Notes under the pieces: model-generated
What the model was told of the DNA's origin: nothing
Database searches by the model: none
Seen by the model: the letters and a program-made list of their open reading frames with translations, nothing else
Shown: in pieces, positions 31,949 to 39,670 of the stretch
Layout: every line of letters starts with the position of its first letter
Position numbering within the stretch: the stretch's first letter is position 1
Made by a program: the position numbers and the translations under genes
NCBI GenBank assembly: GCA_964386435.1
Contig: CAYLSV010000001.1
Span: 62,001-126,000, forward strand
Direction: 5' to 3'
DNA length: 64,000 bases
Origin: CAYLSV01 sp964386435
GTDB taxonomy: Bacteria; Planctomycetota; Phycisphaerae; Tepidisphaerales; Tepidisphaeraceae

Positions 31949-33562
31949 TCAGGTCGCTGCGACCACACTTGGTCGCGGTCCGGGCGCGGCCTGCTGCATC
32001 GCCCAACGTGCGAGGGTGACGGTCGCCATGACGGTCACGCTCACCGCGGCCGCGCCGTAGAGGCCCGTGGCGGCGACGATCGACCAGGTGTTGTGAAGGC
32101 CCCAGGTCAGGCGGGAGAGGGGCAGCGTGATCAGCGGCAGGCCGATCAGGACGCCGGCGGCGAGGGTCAGGCGGCTAAGGGTGCGGCGGAATTCAGGCGT
32201 CGCGACCGTGGCGATCCAGGCGAGGAGCAGGACGGTGGCCGGCAGTTCGAGCAGGCTTACGAGCAGGGCCGTCTCGCCGGTGGTGCGACTGATCCCCGGC
32301 AGCGGCAGCACGTCGCGGCCGACGGTCAGGCCGAGCATCAGCCCGCCGCCGATAATCGCCCACCAACGGGCGGCGAGCCGCCAGAGGGAGGCTTGCTCGA
32401 CGCCGTTGGTCGGTTGCGTGATGAGCCAGACGCCGAGCAACTGCCCCAGCAGCGTCGGCAGCACCCACGGCCGGCCGTGGCGGTAGTACTCGGCGAAGTC
32501 GTCGACCAACGGCGTCGCCCACAGCTTCGGTCCCGGCCAGTTGAACAGCGCCAGGTTGCCGCCAAGGCCGTGGCGGAAGTGGACCCACAAGATCGCCTGC
32601 CACGCCACCGCCGACCCGGCGATGAGCAAGGCGACGCCCACCGCCCGGCCGACGCCGACGCCGGGCCACGTGAGCTTTGCCAGCCACCGCCCCCACGCGG
32701 CCGGCCGCCAGAACGCCGCGAGGGCCGCCAGCGCCAGCGACGCGATCAGCAGCCACAGGAAGATGGCCAGCACCGCCGCCCCAGCCGCGTACCCGACGCC
32801 GGCAAACGCCAGCGCCGGGGTGTCGGTGCGTGCCCGCCAGGCCGCGCCTTCGCCCGGCGTGAGCCAGTCGGCCGCCGCCAGCGCCGCCCCGCCGCCGAGG
32901 GCCAGCAGCGTCAGCCACGCCGTTAGCGCCAACGGGTCGGCCAGCCGCGGCTTGCCCAGCCGCCGGGAGACGTTGGGCAGGTACGTCAGCAGCAGCCCCG
33001 CCGCCGGCAGATCAACGGCCAGCGTCGCCAGCAGCGGCAGCAATCTCAGCACCTCCTCGTTCCGCCACAGCCGCAGCCCGTCGCTGCCGGCCGTCGCGCC
33101 AAAGGCCAGCCCGAAGCAGATTGCCAGCCCGATGCGCACAAGCTTTCGCCGCGGCAGATCCTCGCCCCGCCCGGGCCGCGCGGTGACGAGCAGCGCCCCC
33201 AGCAGCGTCGTCGCCGCCGCCGTCGCCCCGGCCACGCCCTTGGGGCCGGGCGCGTTGCCCAGCACCCGCTGGATGAGCGGCGTTCCCCACACCCGCGGCC
33301 CCGGCACGTTCATGAGCGTCGCCACCCCCGTCCGCGTCGGGGCGTACTGCACGGCGTAGTACGAATCCATCACCGACCGGATCGACCACGCCGACCCGAG
33401 CATCAGCAGCACAAGCCCGATGCCAACGCACCCGCACCACACCCGATCGCCCAGCACCGCCCGCCGCCGCGCCGCCAGCTCGCCCGGCCGTGTGCCGCAC
33501 TCCGGGCACGCCCGATCGGCCGGCAGCCCCGTCCGGTCGTAGCCACAAACGGGGCAGGTCAT
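31949..33562 (-). CDS. Zinc-ribbon multi-pass membrane protein
   Basis: A 537-residue protein from ATG 33560-33562; a longer in-frame reading would translate repeat DNA and is rejected. It opens with a zinc ribbon CPVCGYDRTGLPADRACPECG, a hallmark start of many planctomycete membrane proteins. About ten to twelve hydrophobic helices follow (VWCGCVGIGLVLLMLGSAW, LVRIGLAICFGLAFGA, LTAWLTLLALGGGAALAAA and others). No transport or enzyme motif is recognised. It is flanked on both sides by copies of the same palindromic repeat. Confidence 0.75.
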   Translation of the reverse strand: MTCPVCGYDRTGLPADRACPECGTRPGELAARRRAVLGDRVWCGCVGIGLVLLMLGSAWSIRSVMDSYYAVQYAPTRTGVATLMNVPGPRVWGTPLIQRVLGNAPGPKGVAGATAAATTLLGALLVTARPGRGEDLPRRKLVRIGLAICFGLAFGATAGSDGLRLWRNEEVLRLLPLLATLAVDLPAAGLLLTYLPNVSRRLGKPRLADPLALTAWLTLLALGGGAALAAADWLTPGEGAAWRARTDTPALAFAGVGYAAGAAVLAIFLWLLIASLALAALAAFWRPAAWGRWLAKLTWPGVGVGRAVGVALLIAGSAVAWQAILWVHFRHGLGGNLALFNWPGPKLWATPLVDDFAEYYRHGRPWVLPTLLGQLLGVWLITQPTNGVEQASLWRLAARWWAIIGGGLMLGLTVGRDVLPLPGISRTTGETALLVSLLELPATVLLLAWIATVATPEFRRTLSRLTLAAGVLIGLPLITLPLSRLTWGLHNTWSIVAATGLYGAAAVSVTVMATVTLARWAMQQAAPGPRPSVVAAT

Positions 33563-33639
33563 CGGCCGCAGCGTAGCCGCAGCACCTCGTGCGGCAGGTT
33601 CGGGTGGAGCGCGTTCTTCACACGGCTCGCACCGCTGGA

Positions 33640-34175
33640 ACCCCCACCGCCTCGTAGAGGCGAGGCTACGCACGGGCTTCAACCCGCCCCAACTTCGTGC
33701 GCAGCCCCGCCGCCACGCGGCGGTGGGGGCTTCGGCGACGCGGGGCACCCTGAGAGTTGGCTTGCGTCCCCAACGCCACAGAGGCCCCCACCGCCGTGGT
33801 GACGGCGGGGCTACACCCGAGATTTAGGCGGGTGAAACATCGGGCGCAGCCCCGCCGCCACGCGGCGGTGGGGGAGTTCGGCGGGGTGCCTTGAAAGCTG
33901 ACTTTCGCCCCAACGCCGCAGAGGCCCCCACCGCCTGGTAGAGGCGGGGCTACACCCAAGATCCGAGCGGGTGAACCATCAGGCGTAGCCCCGCCGCCAC
34001 GCGGCGGTGGGGGTTTCGGCGAAGTGGGGCACCTTGGACGCTGACTTCCGCCTCGACGCCGCAGAGGCCCCCACCGCCGTGATGACGGCGTGGCTTCACC
34101 CGAGACTCGAGCGGGTAAAACATCAGGCGTANNNNNNNNNNCCCGCCGCTACGCGGCGGTGGGGGCTTCAGCGGC
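33640..34175 (+). repeat. Tandem array of ~140-bp palindromic repeat units (at least four), containing an assembly gap
   Basis: Units begin at about 33643, 33782, 33922 and 34065 (periods 140 and 143). Each has a left arm CCCCCACCGCCGTGGTGACG...GGCGGGGCTA, an inner pair CACCCG...CGGGTG, a right arm TAGCCCCGCCGCCACGCGGCGGTGGGGG, then about 35 bases of spacer ending AACGCCGCAGAGG. Left and right arms are reverse complements, so each unit can form a large cruciform, and each arm itself holds a smaller hairpin. The 695-base gap 33563-34257 holds this array plus short flanks and no gene. Related copies are at 31808-31912 and, degenerate, near 36427-36460. Confidence 0.88.
34131..34140. other. Assembly gap (10 Ns) inside the repeat array
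   Basis: Ten unresolved bases interrupt the right arm of the fourth repeat unit. By comparison with the third unit only about two bases (GC) are expected here, so the N count is arbitrary and repeat units may be missing. Confidence 0.95.
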
Positions 34176-34257
34176 GTGGCCGACCGGCCGGTCCCGCCGG
34201 ACCCATCGTGCCGTCCACTTGCCCCGCCCGGTTGCCCGGCGGTACCTTGTCCGGCTC

Positions 34258-35796
34258 ATGCGGCACCTTCTCGTGGTCATCCTTTTGCTCGCCACCGGTT
34301 GTGCCGGCAAGGGCGGGCTCGTTGGCGGCGGCGACGGGCGGGCGGTGGATCGGCGGGACGTGGAGTTTCCCAGCGGGCTGCGGCTCGTGGTGGTTGCCGA
34401 GGGGCTTAGGGGGCCGGTGGACGTGGCGTTCGTGGACGAGCGGGCGACGGACGAGAATTTGCGGGGGCGGATGATCGTGGCCGAGGCGGGCTTCGGCGGG
34501 GTGGAGGCGCGGGTGATCGGTTTCGACGAGAACGGCGAGCCGTTCGATGTGTACCCCCGCGACCGCAAGTGGTGGCGGCGGCTGACGGGGACCGGCGAGA
34601 AACTCCTGTTCGGCCCGATCGGCGGACTCGCGGCGGCGGGCGACGATATTTTTGTCACGCACGAAGACGCCGACGGGCGGGGCGTGGTGAGCGCGGTGTC
34701 GCTGATCGATGGCGCCGTGCGGACGGTGGTGGCCGACTTGCCGACGCGAGGCGATCATGGGCTGGGCGACGTGGCGGTGCACCCGACGAGCGGGCGGCTC
34801 TACTTCGGGGCCGGCTCGGCGACCAACAGCGGCGTCGTCGGGCTCGACAACTGGCGACGCGGGTGGGCCAAGCGTCACCGCGAGGTCCACGACGTGCCGG
34901 CGACGGATTTGCGGCTGCTGGGCTACCGCTTCGACACCGACAACCCCGCGGCCGGCTGGTTCAGCGGGGCGGATTTGGCCGTCACCGGGCCGTTCATGCC
35001 GTTCGGCGAGTCGAGCCAGCGGATCGCCGCGAGCGACACGGGCAAGCCGACGGCGGCGCTCTACAGCGTCTCGCCGGGCGGGGGCGATTTGCGGATCGAG
35101 GCCCACGGCATCCGCCGGCCGATCGGGTTGGCGTTCAACAGCTTCGGCAACCTGCTGCTGACCAACCGCGGCATGCAGCTGCGCGGCACCCGGCCGGTGG
35201 CGAACGACCCGGACGTGCTGCTCCGCGTGCCCTTGGGCGGCCCGGCGGGCGGCACGTGGTTCGGCTGGCCCGACTTCTCCGCCGACCTCCGGCCGGTGAG
35301 CGAGCCGGCGTTTCAACCGCCCACAGATATGATCGCCCAGAGCGGCTACCCGGAACTTTCGACACTCATCGATCTGGAGCAAAGCAACCTGCTGCCGCCC
35401 GACGCGCGGACGCTGCTGCGGGCGACGTTCGACGGCGACGCCGATGCCGCCCGGCTCGACTTTCCTCCGGAGACCGAGGCGTTCCGCTTGTTCGGCGACG
35501 ACGTGCTGGTGGCTCTCGCCGGCGAGTCGGCCGTGGTCCGCGTCGACCCGGAGCGGCGGCTGATCCTGCCGTTCGTCTTCAACACCCGCGGCCAACCCGC
35601 CAGCGCCGACCGCCGACCCGGCGACGCCCTGGAGCGCCCGGTGGCCGTCGTCACCGGCCCCGACGGCGCGGTCTACGTGATCGACCACGGCCGCACCAAG
35701 CACGAACCCGACGGCCCCCGCACCGTCGGCCACACCGGCAAAATCTACCGCCTCGCCGCCCCAATCCCGGCGACGCAACCGGCCATTATCGAATGA
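34258..35796 (+). CDS. Lipoprotein with sugar-dehydrogenase-like beta-propeller
   Basis: A 512-residue protein from ATG 34258. MRHLLVVILLLATGCAGKGG is a lipoprotein signal (Cys 15). The body looks like a PQQ glucose/sorbosone dehydrogenase-type propeller: SGLRLVVVAEGLRGPVDVAFVD, GEKLLFGPIGGLAAAGDDIFVTHE, RGDHGLGDVAVHPTSGRLYFGAGSATNSG, HGIRRPIGLAFNSFGNLLLTNRG and ERPVAVVTGPDGAVYVIDHG. It lacks an obvious cytochrome CxxCH. Likely an envelope oxidoreductase or binding propeller. Any start upstream of 34258 would run into the assembly gap and repeat array. Confidence 0.8.
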   Translation: MRHLLVVILLLATGCAGKGGLVGGGDGRAVDRRDVEFPSGLRLVVVAEGLRGPVDVAFVDERATDENLRGRMIVAEAGFGGVEARVIGFDENGEPFDVYPRDRKWWRRLTGTGEKLLFGPIGGLAAAGDDIFVTHEDADGRGVVSAVSLIDGAVRTVVADLPTRGDHGLGDVAVHPTSGRLYFGAGSATNSGVVGLDNWRRGWAKRHREVHDVPATDLRLLGYRFDTDNPAAGWFSGADLAVTGPFMPFGESSQRIAASDTGKPTAALYSVSPGGGDLRIEAHGIRRPIGLAFNSFGNLLLTNRGMQLRGTRPVANDPDVLLRVPLGGPAGGTWFGWPDFSADLRPVSEPAFQPPTDMIAQSGYPELSTLIDLEQSNLLPPDARTLLRATFDGDADAARLDFPPETEAFRLFGDDVLVALAGESAVVRVDPERRLILPFVFNTRGQPASADRRPGDALERPVAVVTGPDGAVYVIDHGRTKHEPDGPRTVGHTGKIYRLAAPIPATQPAIIE

Positions 35797-35808
35797 CGCT
35801 TATCGGCC

Positions 35809-36261
35809 TCACGTCGCCCGGTTCGCCGCGAACTTCCGGTAGGTGGCCGGCGTCGGGAAGGCGATGACCATCAGTGCGACAAGCGCCGCCACGAACATCA
35901 ACTGCGGCAGCCAGCTGTCGAGGATCATCGCCACGAGGTTGAACAACGCCGCCCCCTCCAGCACGGCCAGCGTCAGGATCGTCCGCGTGGTGAACGCCTC
36001 CGCCGGCGTCGCGGTGGCCATGGCGTCGGCGACGACCTGCCCGACCACCCGATGCCCCACCCCCGCCACCACCGCGAACCCGGCCGCCAGATAATTCACA
36101 ATCCCCGGCGACGCCGACTCATCGGCAAACACGGTCAGCACGATCACCGCGAACACAACCACCCCCGCCAGCAACGCCCCGGCAATAACCTGCACGCCAC
36201 GAACCTCCTGCGGCACAAAAAGAGCGGCGTCATCGAGTGGCCCAGTCACGCCGCCCAGCAT
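35809..36261 (-). CDS. Four-helix membrane protein of unknown function
   Basis: A 150-residue protein from ATG 36259-36261 (a TTG at 36279 is an alternative). Four hydrophobic segments: VIAGALLAGVVVFAVIVLTVF, GIVNYLAAGFAVVAGVGHRVVG, TILTLAVLEGAALFNLVAMIL and LPQLMFVAALVALMVIAFPTP, ending YRKFAANRAT. The even spacing and an E in helix three recall small planctomycete membrane proteins of unknown role. Convergent with the lipoprotein gene, 12 bases apart. Confidence 0.68.
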   Translation of the reverse strand: MLGGVTGPLDDAALFVPQEVRGVQVIAGALLAGVVVFAVIVLTVFADESASPGIVNYLAAGFAVVAGVGHRVVGQVVADAMATATPAEAFTTRTILTLAVLEGAALFNLVAMILDSWLPQLMFVAALVALMVIAFPTPATYRKFAANRAT

Positions 36262-36542
36262 ACCCAAAGCGGCAACCAAAAGCAGGCAGCTGCAACCCCA
36301 CCGTCATCTCGGCGAGGAGGCTTACAGCAAGGCACGCGACTCAGCCCGCACAGGTAATTCGTTCAGCCGCTCAATGCAGAATCGGGGACAACAAATCCTT
36401 CCTCACGCCTCAACCACACGGAAGTCGCCTCCGCCTCGTGCAGGCGGAGCTTCGCGCGGATTGATGAGCGTCTCTAACTCATGTGTGGCGACTGACGCCC
36501 TGCTGAACGCTGTCACGCACTTTCGACGGCTCCAGGGATGGA
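36262..36542. other. Non-coding stretch with a degenerate repeat copy
   Basis: No convincing gene. GCCTCCGCCTCGTGCAGGCG then GAGCTTCGCGCG at about 36427-36460 resembles the CACCGCCTCGTAGAGGCGAG variant in the first unit of the 33.6-kb array. The remainder leads into insertion-sequence remnants. Confidence 0.5.
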
Positions 36543-36830
36543 CTACGCGCGCATCAGCGTGGCGAAGGCGAGCACGTGCATCCCGGCGAGGATGCCCGGT
36601 GCCCGTTCATTGTCCTTGGTCAACCGGCGGAACCGCGTGGCCCACGACAAGCTCCCCTCCACCCATCGCCGCGGCAGCATCACGAAGCCACGCATGACCT
36701 CGGGCAGCTTCACCACCAGCAGGTGGGTCCCCTCCAAAGCCTCCAACGCCGCGTCGTTCTGGACCGCCTCGCCGCTGTACCCCTTCCACCCAAGCGGCGT
36801 CCACGAACTTGCCGGTGGCTTACGGTGGCT
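36543..36830 (-). pseudogene. IS5-family transposase remnant (C-terminal end)
   Basis: On the minus strand, KFVDAA, then in another frame GYSGEAVQNDAALEALEG, LLVVKLPEVMRGFVMLPRRW, VEGSLSWATRFRRLTKDNER and LAGMHVLAFATLMRA follow the C-terminal pattern of IS5-family transposases (VDAGYxGE, FVVLPRRWVVERTFAWL, RRLxKDYE). Only about 90 residues remain, with one frameshift near 36785. The upstream two thirds are missing. Non-functional. Confidence 0.75.
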
Positions 36831-36896
36831 TCCTAGACCAGCTCGGAGAGTTCACGCACCTGGTCGCGTTCGCAACAGCAACAAGCCGGCGAGGTG

Positions 36897-37620
36897 CCTC
36901 GCCATCAACGTCGAATACCGCATCGCTCTTGACCATCCGCTGCGGCCGATCCGGCGGATGACGACGACGAGCTGGCATGTCTCGTCTTCGTTCTCGAACG
37001 GGCCCCACAGCCGCATCGGCCGGCCGCGCATCTCGCCCGAGCGGCTTTTGAAGGTCATGCTCCTGCGGTGCCTTTACTCCATTTTCAATGAGCGGCAGGT
37101 CAGCGAACGCTTGAACACCAAACCCGCTCTTCCGCTGGTTCGTCGGGATGGACCCCGCCGAAGACGGCTTCAACGCGACGGCGTTCACCCAGAACCGGCC
37201 ACGGCTGGAAGAGCAAGACGTCATCGCGTTGTTCTTTGACGGCGTGGTGAAGCGGGCGGTGGACGCGGGGCTGACTAGCAACGAGCACTTCTGTATCGAG
37301 CACTTCTTTGTCGACGGCACTCTTATCGACGGCCACGCTGCGATGAAGAGCGTTCGGCCGATCGGCCTAGATGATGTCGATGAGAGCGACACCGGTGAGG
37401 GTGGTGACTTCAAGCCATGCAACCCCGACCTCAACTTCCGCGGCCAGCGGGGGTCCCACGCGACTCGATGCTCCGCAACCGATCCTGAAGCCCGGTTCTA
37501 CCGCAAGGCGACCGGCCAGCCCAGCCGCTTGTGTCACATGAGTCACGCCGTGACCAAGAACCGTAACGACCTGATCTTGGCCGCTCGCGGGTTTACGCGC
37601 CGACGGGCCACCGGTTATCA
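36897..37620 (+). pseudogene. IS1182-family transposase remnant
   Basis: The first part (VEYRIALDHPLRPIRRM, GRPRISPERLLKVMLLRCLYSI, NERQVSERLN) is in one frame to about 37125; the rest (LFRWFVGMDPAED, FTQNRPRLEEQDV, EHFFVDGTLIDGHAAMKS, FRGQRGSHATRCSATDPEARFYRK, TKNRNDLI) continues in another, after a frameshift at 37125-37140. This is the order of an IS1182-type DDE transposase including VDGTLI. It stops abruptly at about 37620, next to the end of the methyltransferase gene, and lacks the C-terminal third. Non-functional. No terminal inverted repeats were recognised. Confidence 0.82.
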
Positions 37621-38148
37621 ATTGTCGCGCGAAAAATCATCATCGAGCGGGAAGTTGGTGAACCACCGCGTCTCGTTCCGCTCGCCCTCGCGGAGGGCCT
37701 GAACGGTTCGATAGCCGACGCGGTGCGGCGTCATGCGAAGGCCGAACGGTGTGAAGACGCTCTCCACGGCCGACTGCCGCCGGCGGAGGTAGCTGAGCAT
37801 CACCGGCGTCGCGAGGTCGAACCGGCACACCAGCCGCAACGCCTTGAACAACTGCGCCAGCGACACGTTAAAAAACGGCGGATCCACCAACACCAGATCC
37901 GGCACCGGCAACGCCTGCACAACCGCCGGGTCCGGCCGGTACAGATCAAAGCGCACAAAGCTTGGCAAAGCGGCGAATCGCTCATCAACATCCAGCGTCG
38001 CCACCTCCCGCCCCGCCGCATGCAGCCGCCGCCCGAGCATCGGGCAGCACACAAGCACCGGCGCTGCCCGTCGCGTCACAAAACTCGTCAAGGCGTCGAG
38101 CGTCGATTCATCAAAAAAGTATTGCTCGCGGCTGTGCTCCTCGTGCAT
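37618..38148 (-). CDS. EFM5/EEF1AKMT1-like (N6-adenine-type) methyltransferase
   Basis: A 176-residue cytoplasmic protein. The core reads FFDESTLDALTSFV, APVLVCCPMLGRRL, VATLDVDERFAALPSFVRFDLYRP and PDLVLVDPPFFNVSL. DPPF is the catalytic (D/N)PP(F/Y) motif of amino-methyltransferases. The order CCP, D-x-D-x-RF, then FDLY matches the family PF10237, best known as eukaryotic EFM5/EEF1AKMT1 lysine methyltransferases. The C-terminal third (LREGERNETRWFTNFPLDDDF) also resembles that family. Complete length. Substrate unknown: protein lysine or nucleic acid amine. Its stop lies at the edge of the IS1182 remnant. Confidence 0.75.
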   Translation of the reverse strand: MHEEHSREQYFFDESTLDALTSFVTRRAAPVLVCCPMLGRRLHAAGREVATLDVDERFAALPSFVRFDLYRPDPAVVQALPVPDLVLVDPPFFNVSLAQLFKALRLVCRFDLATPVMLSYLRRRQSAVESVFTPFGLRMTPHRVGYRTVQALREGERNETRWFTNFPLDDDFSRDN

Positions 38149-38308
38149 GAACCGACGGTAGCGTCATCCCGTTCACTGTGAACCGCCAGCCCCGGCCGCT
38201 GCTTAGAGTTTGGCGGATCACGACAGCTTGCGGCTTGACACCGGGCAAGATTCTGATCGACTACTGCGGCGTCCGCTTTTTGGCAGATACCGGATCAGGA
38301 AAATGACC

Positions 38309-39031
38309 ATGCTTCGCCCCAGCCCGCCCCGTCGTACCGGCTTCACGCTCGTTGAGATCCTCGTGGTCACCGGCCTCATTGCGTTGCTGATCAGCATCCT
38401 GTTGCCGGCGCTGAATTCCGCCCGGCAGTCGGCGCGGCAGACAATGTGTTTGTCGCAGTTGCGGCAGATCGGACAGGGCATCGCGATCTACGCGGTCGAC
38501 GGCCGGCAGCAGACGCCGGCGTGGAGCGGGTATCAGGTGGCCGGCCAGTGGGGGACGCCGGCGGACGGGGCGGGCGTGGATGAGGTGGGGCCGGGGTGGA
38601 CGGAGATGCTGGCGGCGAGCTTCACCGGCCCGGCGAGCGACGTCTACCGCTGCCCGAGCCACCCGGCCGAGGAGGCGATCAGCTACTGGATCCCCGCCCG
38701 CCACTCGTATCTCAGCGGCCGGCGGTCGACCAAGCTCAGCCGCATCCGCCTGAGCAGCAGCTTCGTGATGGCCGGCGATTGCACGCAACCCGTCTTCTTC
38801 CCAGGCGACCAACTCGCCCCCGACCCGATCAATCCCGATGACTGCGACAAAGACGATGCCAGCTGGAAAGGCACCCTGTTCGCCGACGAGCCCGGCGGCA
38901 CGAACCTGCACAAGGCCGGCAACAACCTCCTCTTCGCCGACAGCCACGCGGCCACCTTCGAGGCGGAGGACCCGAACCTGATCACCTACCACCCGACCCA
39001 ACAACAGGCATGGGCAGACGTGACGCCGTGA
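38309..39031 (+). CDS. Prepilin-like protein (type II pseudopilin N-terminus, planctomycete type)
   Basis: A 240-residue protein; ATG 38309 is preferred to 38303 since AGGA then lies eight bases upstream. The class III signal is RRTGFTLVEILVVTGLIALLISILLPALNSARQSAR, with cleavage expected after Gly before FTLVE. CLSQLRQIGQGIAIYA and the C-terminal LLFADSHAATFEAED (the FADGH-like motif) place it in the very large planctomycete prepilin family with a variable middle. These are likely minor pilins or pseudopilins that cap secretion or uptake pili. Two occur in this window (also 59459). Confidence 0.9.
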   Translation: MLRPSPPRRTGFTLVEILVVTGLIALLISILLPALNSARQSARQTMCLSQLRQIGQGIAIYAVDGRQQTPAWSGYQVAGQWGTPADGAGVDEVGPGWTEMLAASFTGPASDVYRCPSHPAEEAISYWIPARHSYLSGRRSTKLSRIRLSSSFVMAGDCTQPVFFPGDQLAPDPINPDDCDKDDASWKGTLFADEPGGTNLHKAGNNLLFADSHAATFEAEDPNLITYHPTQQQAWADVTP

Positions 39032-39033
39032 GA

Positions 39034-39670
39034 CGCTGCTGAGCGTCGTCTCTTTGAGCCGGTCGAGGGCGACGTTGTAGTCGGCGATATCCTGCCGAAC
39101 TTCAGGAACATCAGGCAAATCGGGCGGCACCACGACGGCGGCCGCGTCACCCAATGGCGAGGCGGCGGCGTTGCAACGTTAATCGGTTTGCCCGGCGGTG
39201 CGATGGGTGGAGAAGAAGCCGCACGCGAGAAAAACGGCTTGTCGTGCTCCCGACCCAGGTATGCGGCCGCCGCGTCGGCAAGATGCGGGTCGGCCTCGGC
39301 CACGTCGTCGACGCCGACCTCGGCCAGCACCTCGTCGTACGGCAGGTCAGCCAGGGCCGGGCCTTTGAAGTCATGCTGCACGCCGGAGAGCGCGGTCACG
39401 TATCCGAGCCGGCGGAGGATGTTCGCCAGGTGACGGCTTGGATCACGCAACGTCGCGCCGCGGTGGGCGAGACCAATCATGCCGTTTTTCCGAGGCACTT
39501 GGCCGGTGAGCAGACACGCCGGCTCGGCGAACACGTGGGGCTGGGCGTGTGAGCATCGTCGAACATCACGCCCCCGCCGCCAACCGGTCGAAGTTCGGCG
39601 TCGGGTGCGGATACGCGAGAGGCGAGTTCCATCGGCCGGTGTCGTGACTGTGCAGGTAGACGATGTTCAT
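39034..39670 (-). pseudogene. Sulfatase pseudogene, truncated and frameshifted
   Basis: The start MNIVYLHSHDTGRW (ATG 39668-39670, overlapping the GH78 stop as ATGA) and PTPNFDRLAAG are the sulfatase N-terminus. The frame breaks near 39570; MFDDAHTPSPTCSPSR, with the formylglycine cysteine site CxPxR, is in the next frame. ACLLTGQVPRKNGMIGLAHRG and RLGYVTALSGVQHDF are in a third. HDKPFF, then LACGFFSTHRTAGQ and finally VVVPPDLPDVPEVRQDIADYN show two more shifts. The gene ends about residue 210 of an expected 450 or more. Clearly non-functional as assembled. Confidence 0.82.

Noticed and set aside
33563..33748. N-terminal extension of the zinc-ribbon membrane protein
   Set aside because: The added residues are translated from repeat DNA; the ATG at 33562 directly precedes the zinc ribbon common in this family.
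33666..33959. Small minus-strand open frame of 97 codons in the repeat array
   Set aside because: Translates repeat units (PTAAWRRGC-like peptides recur); no independent gene evidence.
33640..34175. CRISPR array
   Set aside because: Units are ~140 bp, palindromic and near-identical including the spacer region; no cas genes are near.
34168..35778. Open frame of 536 codons antisense to the lipoprotein beta-propeller
   Set aside because: Arg/His/Pro-rich shadow translation with no recognisable motif; the plus frame has a lipoprotein signal and propeller repeats.
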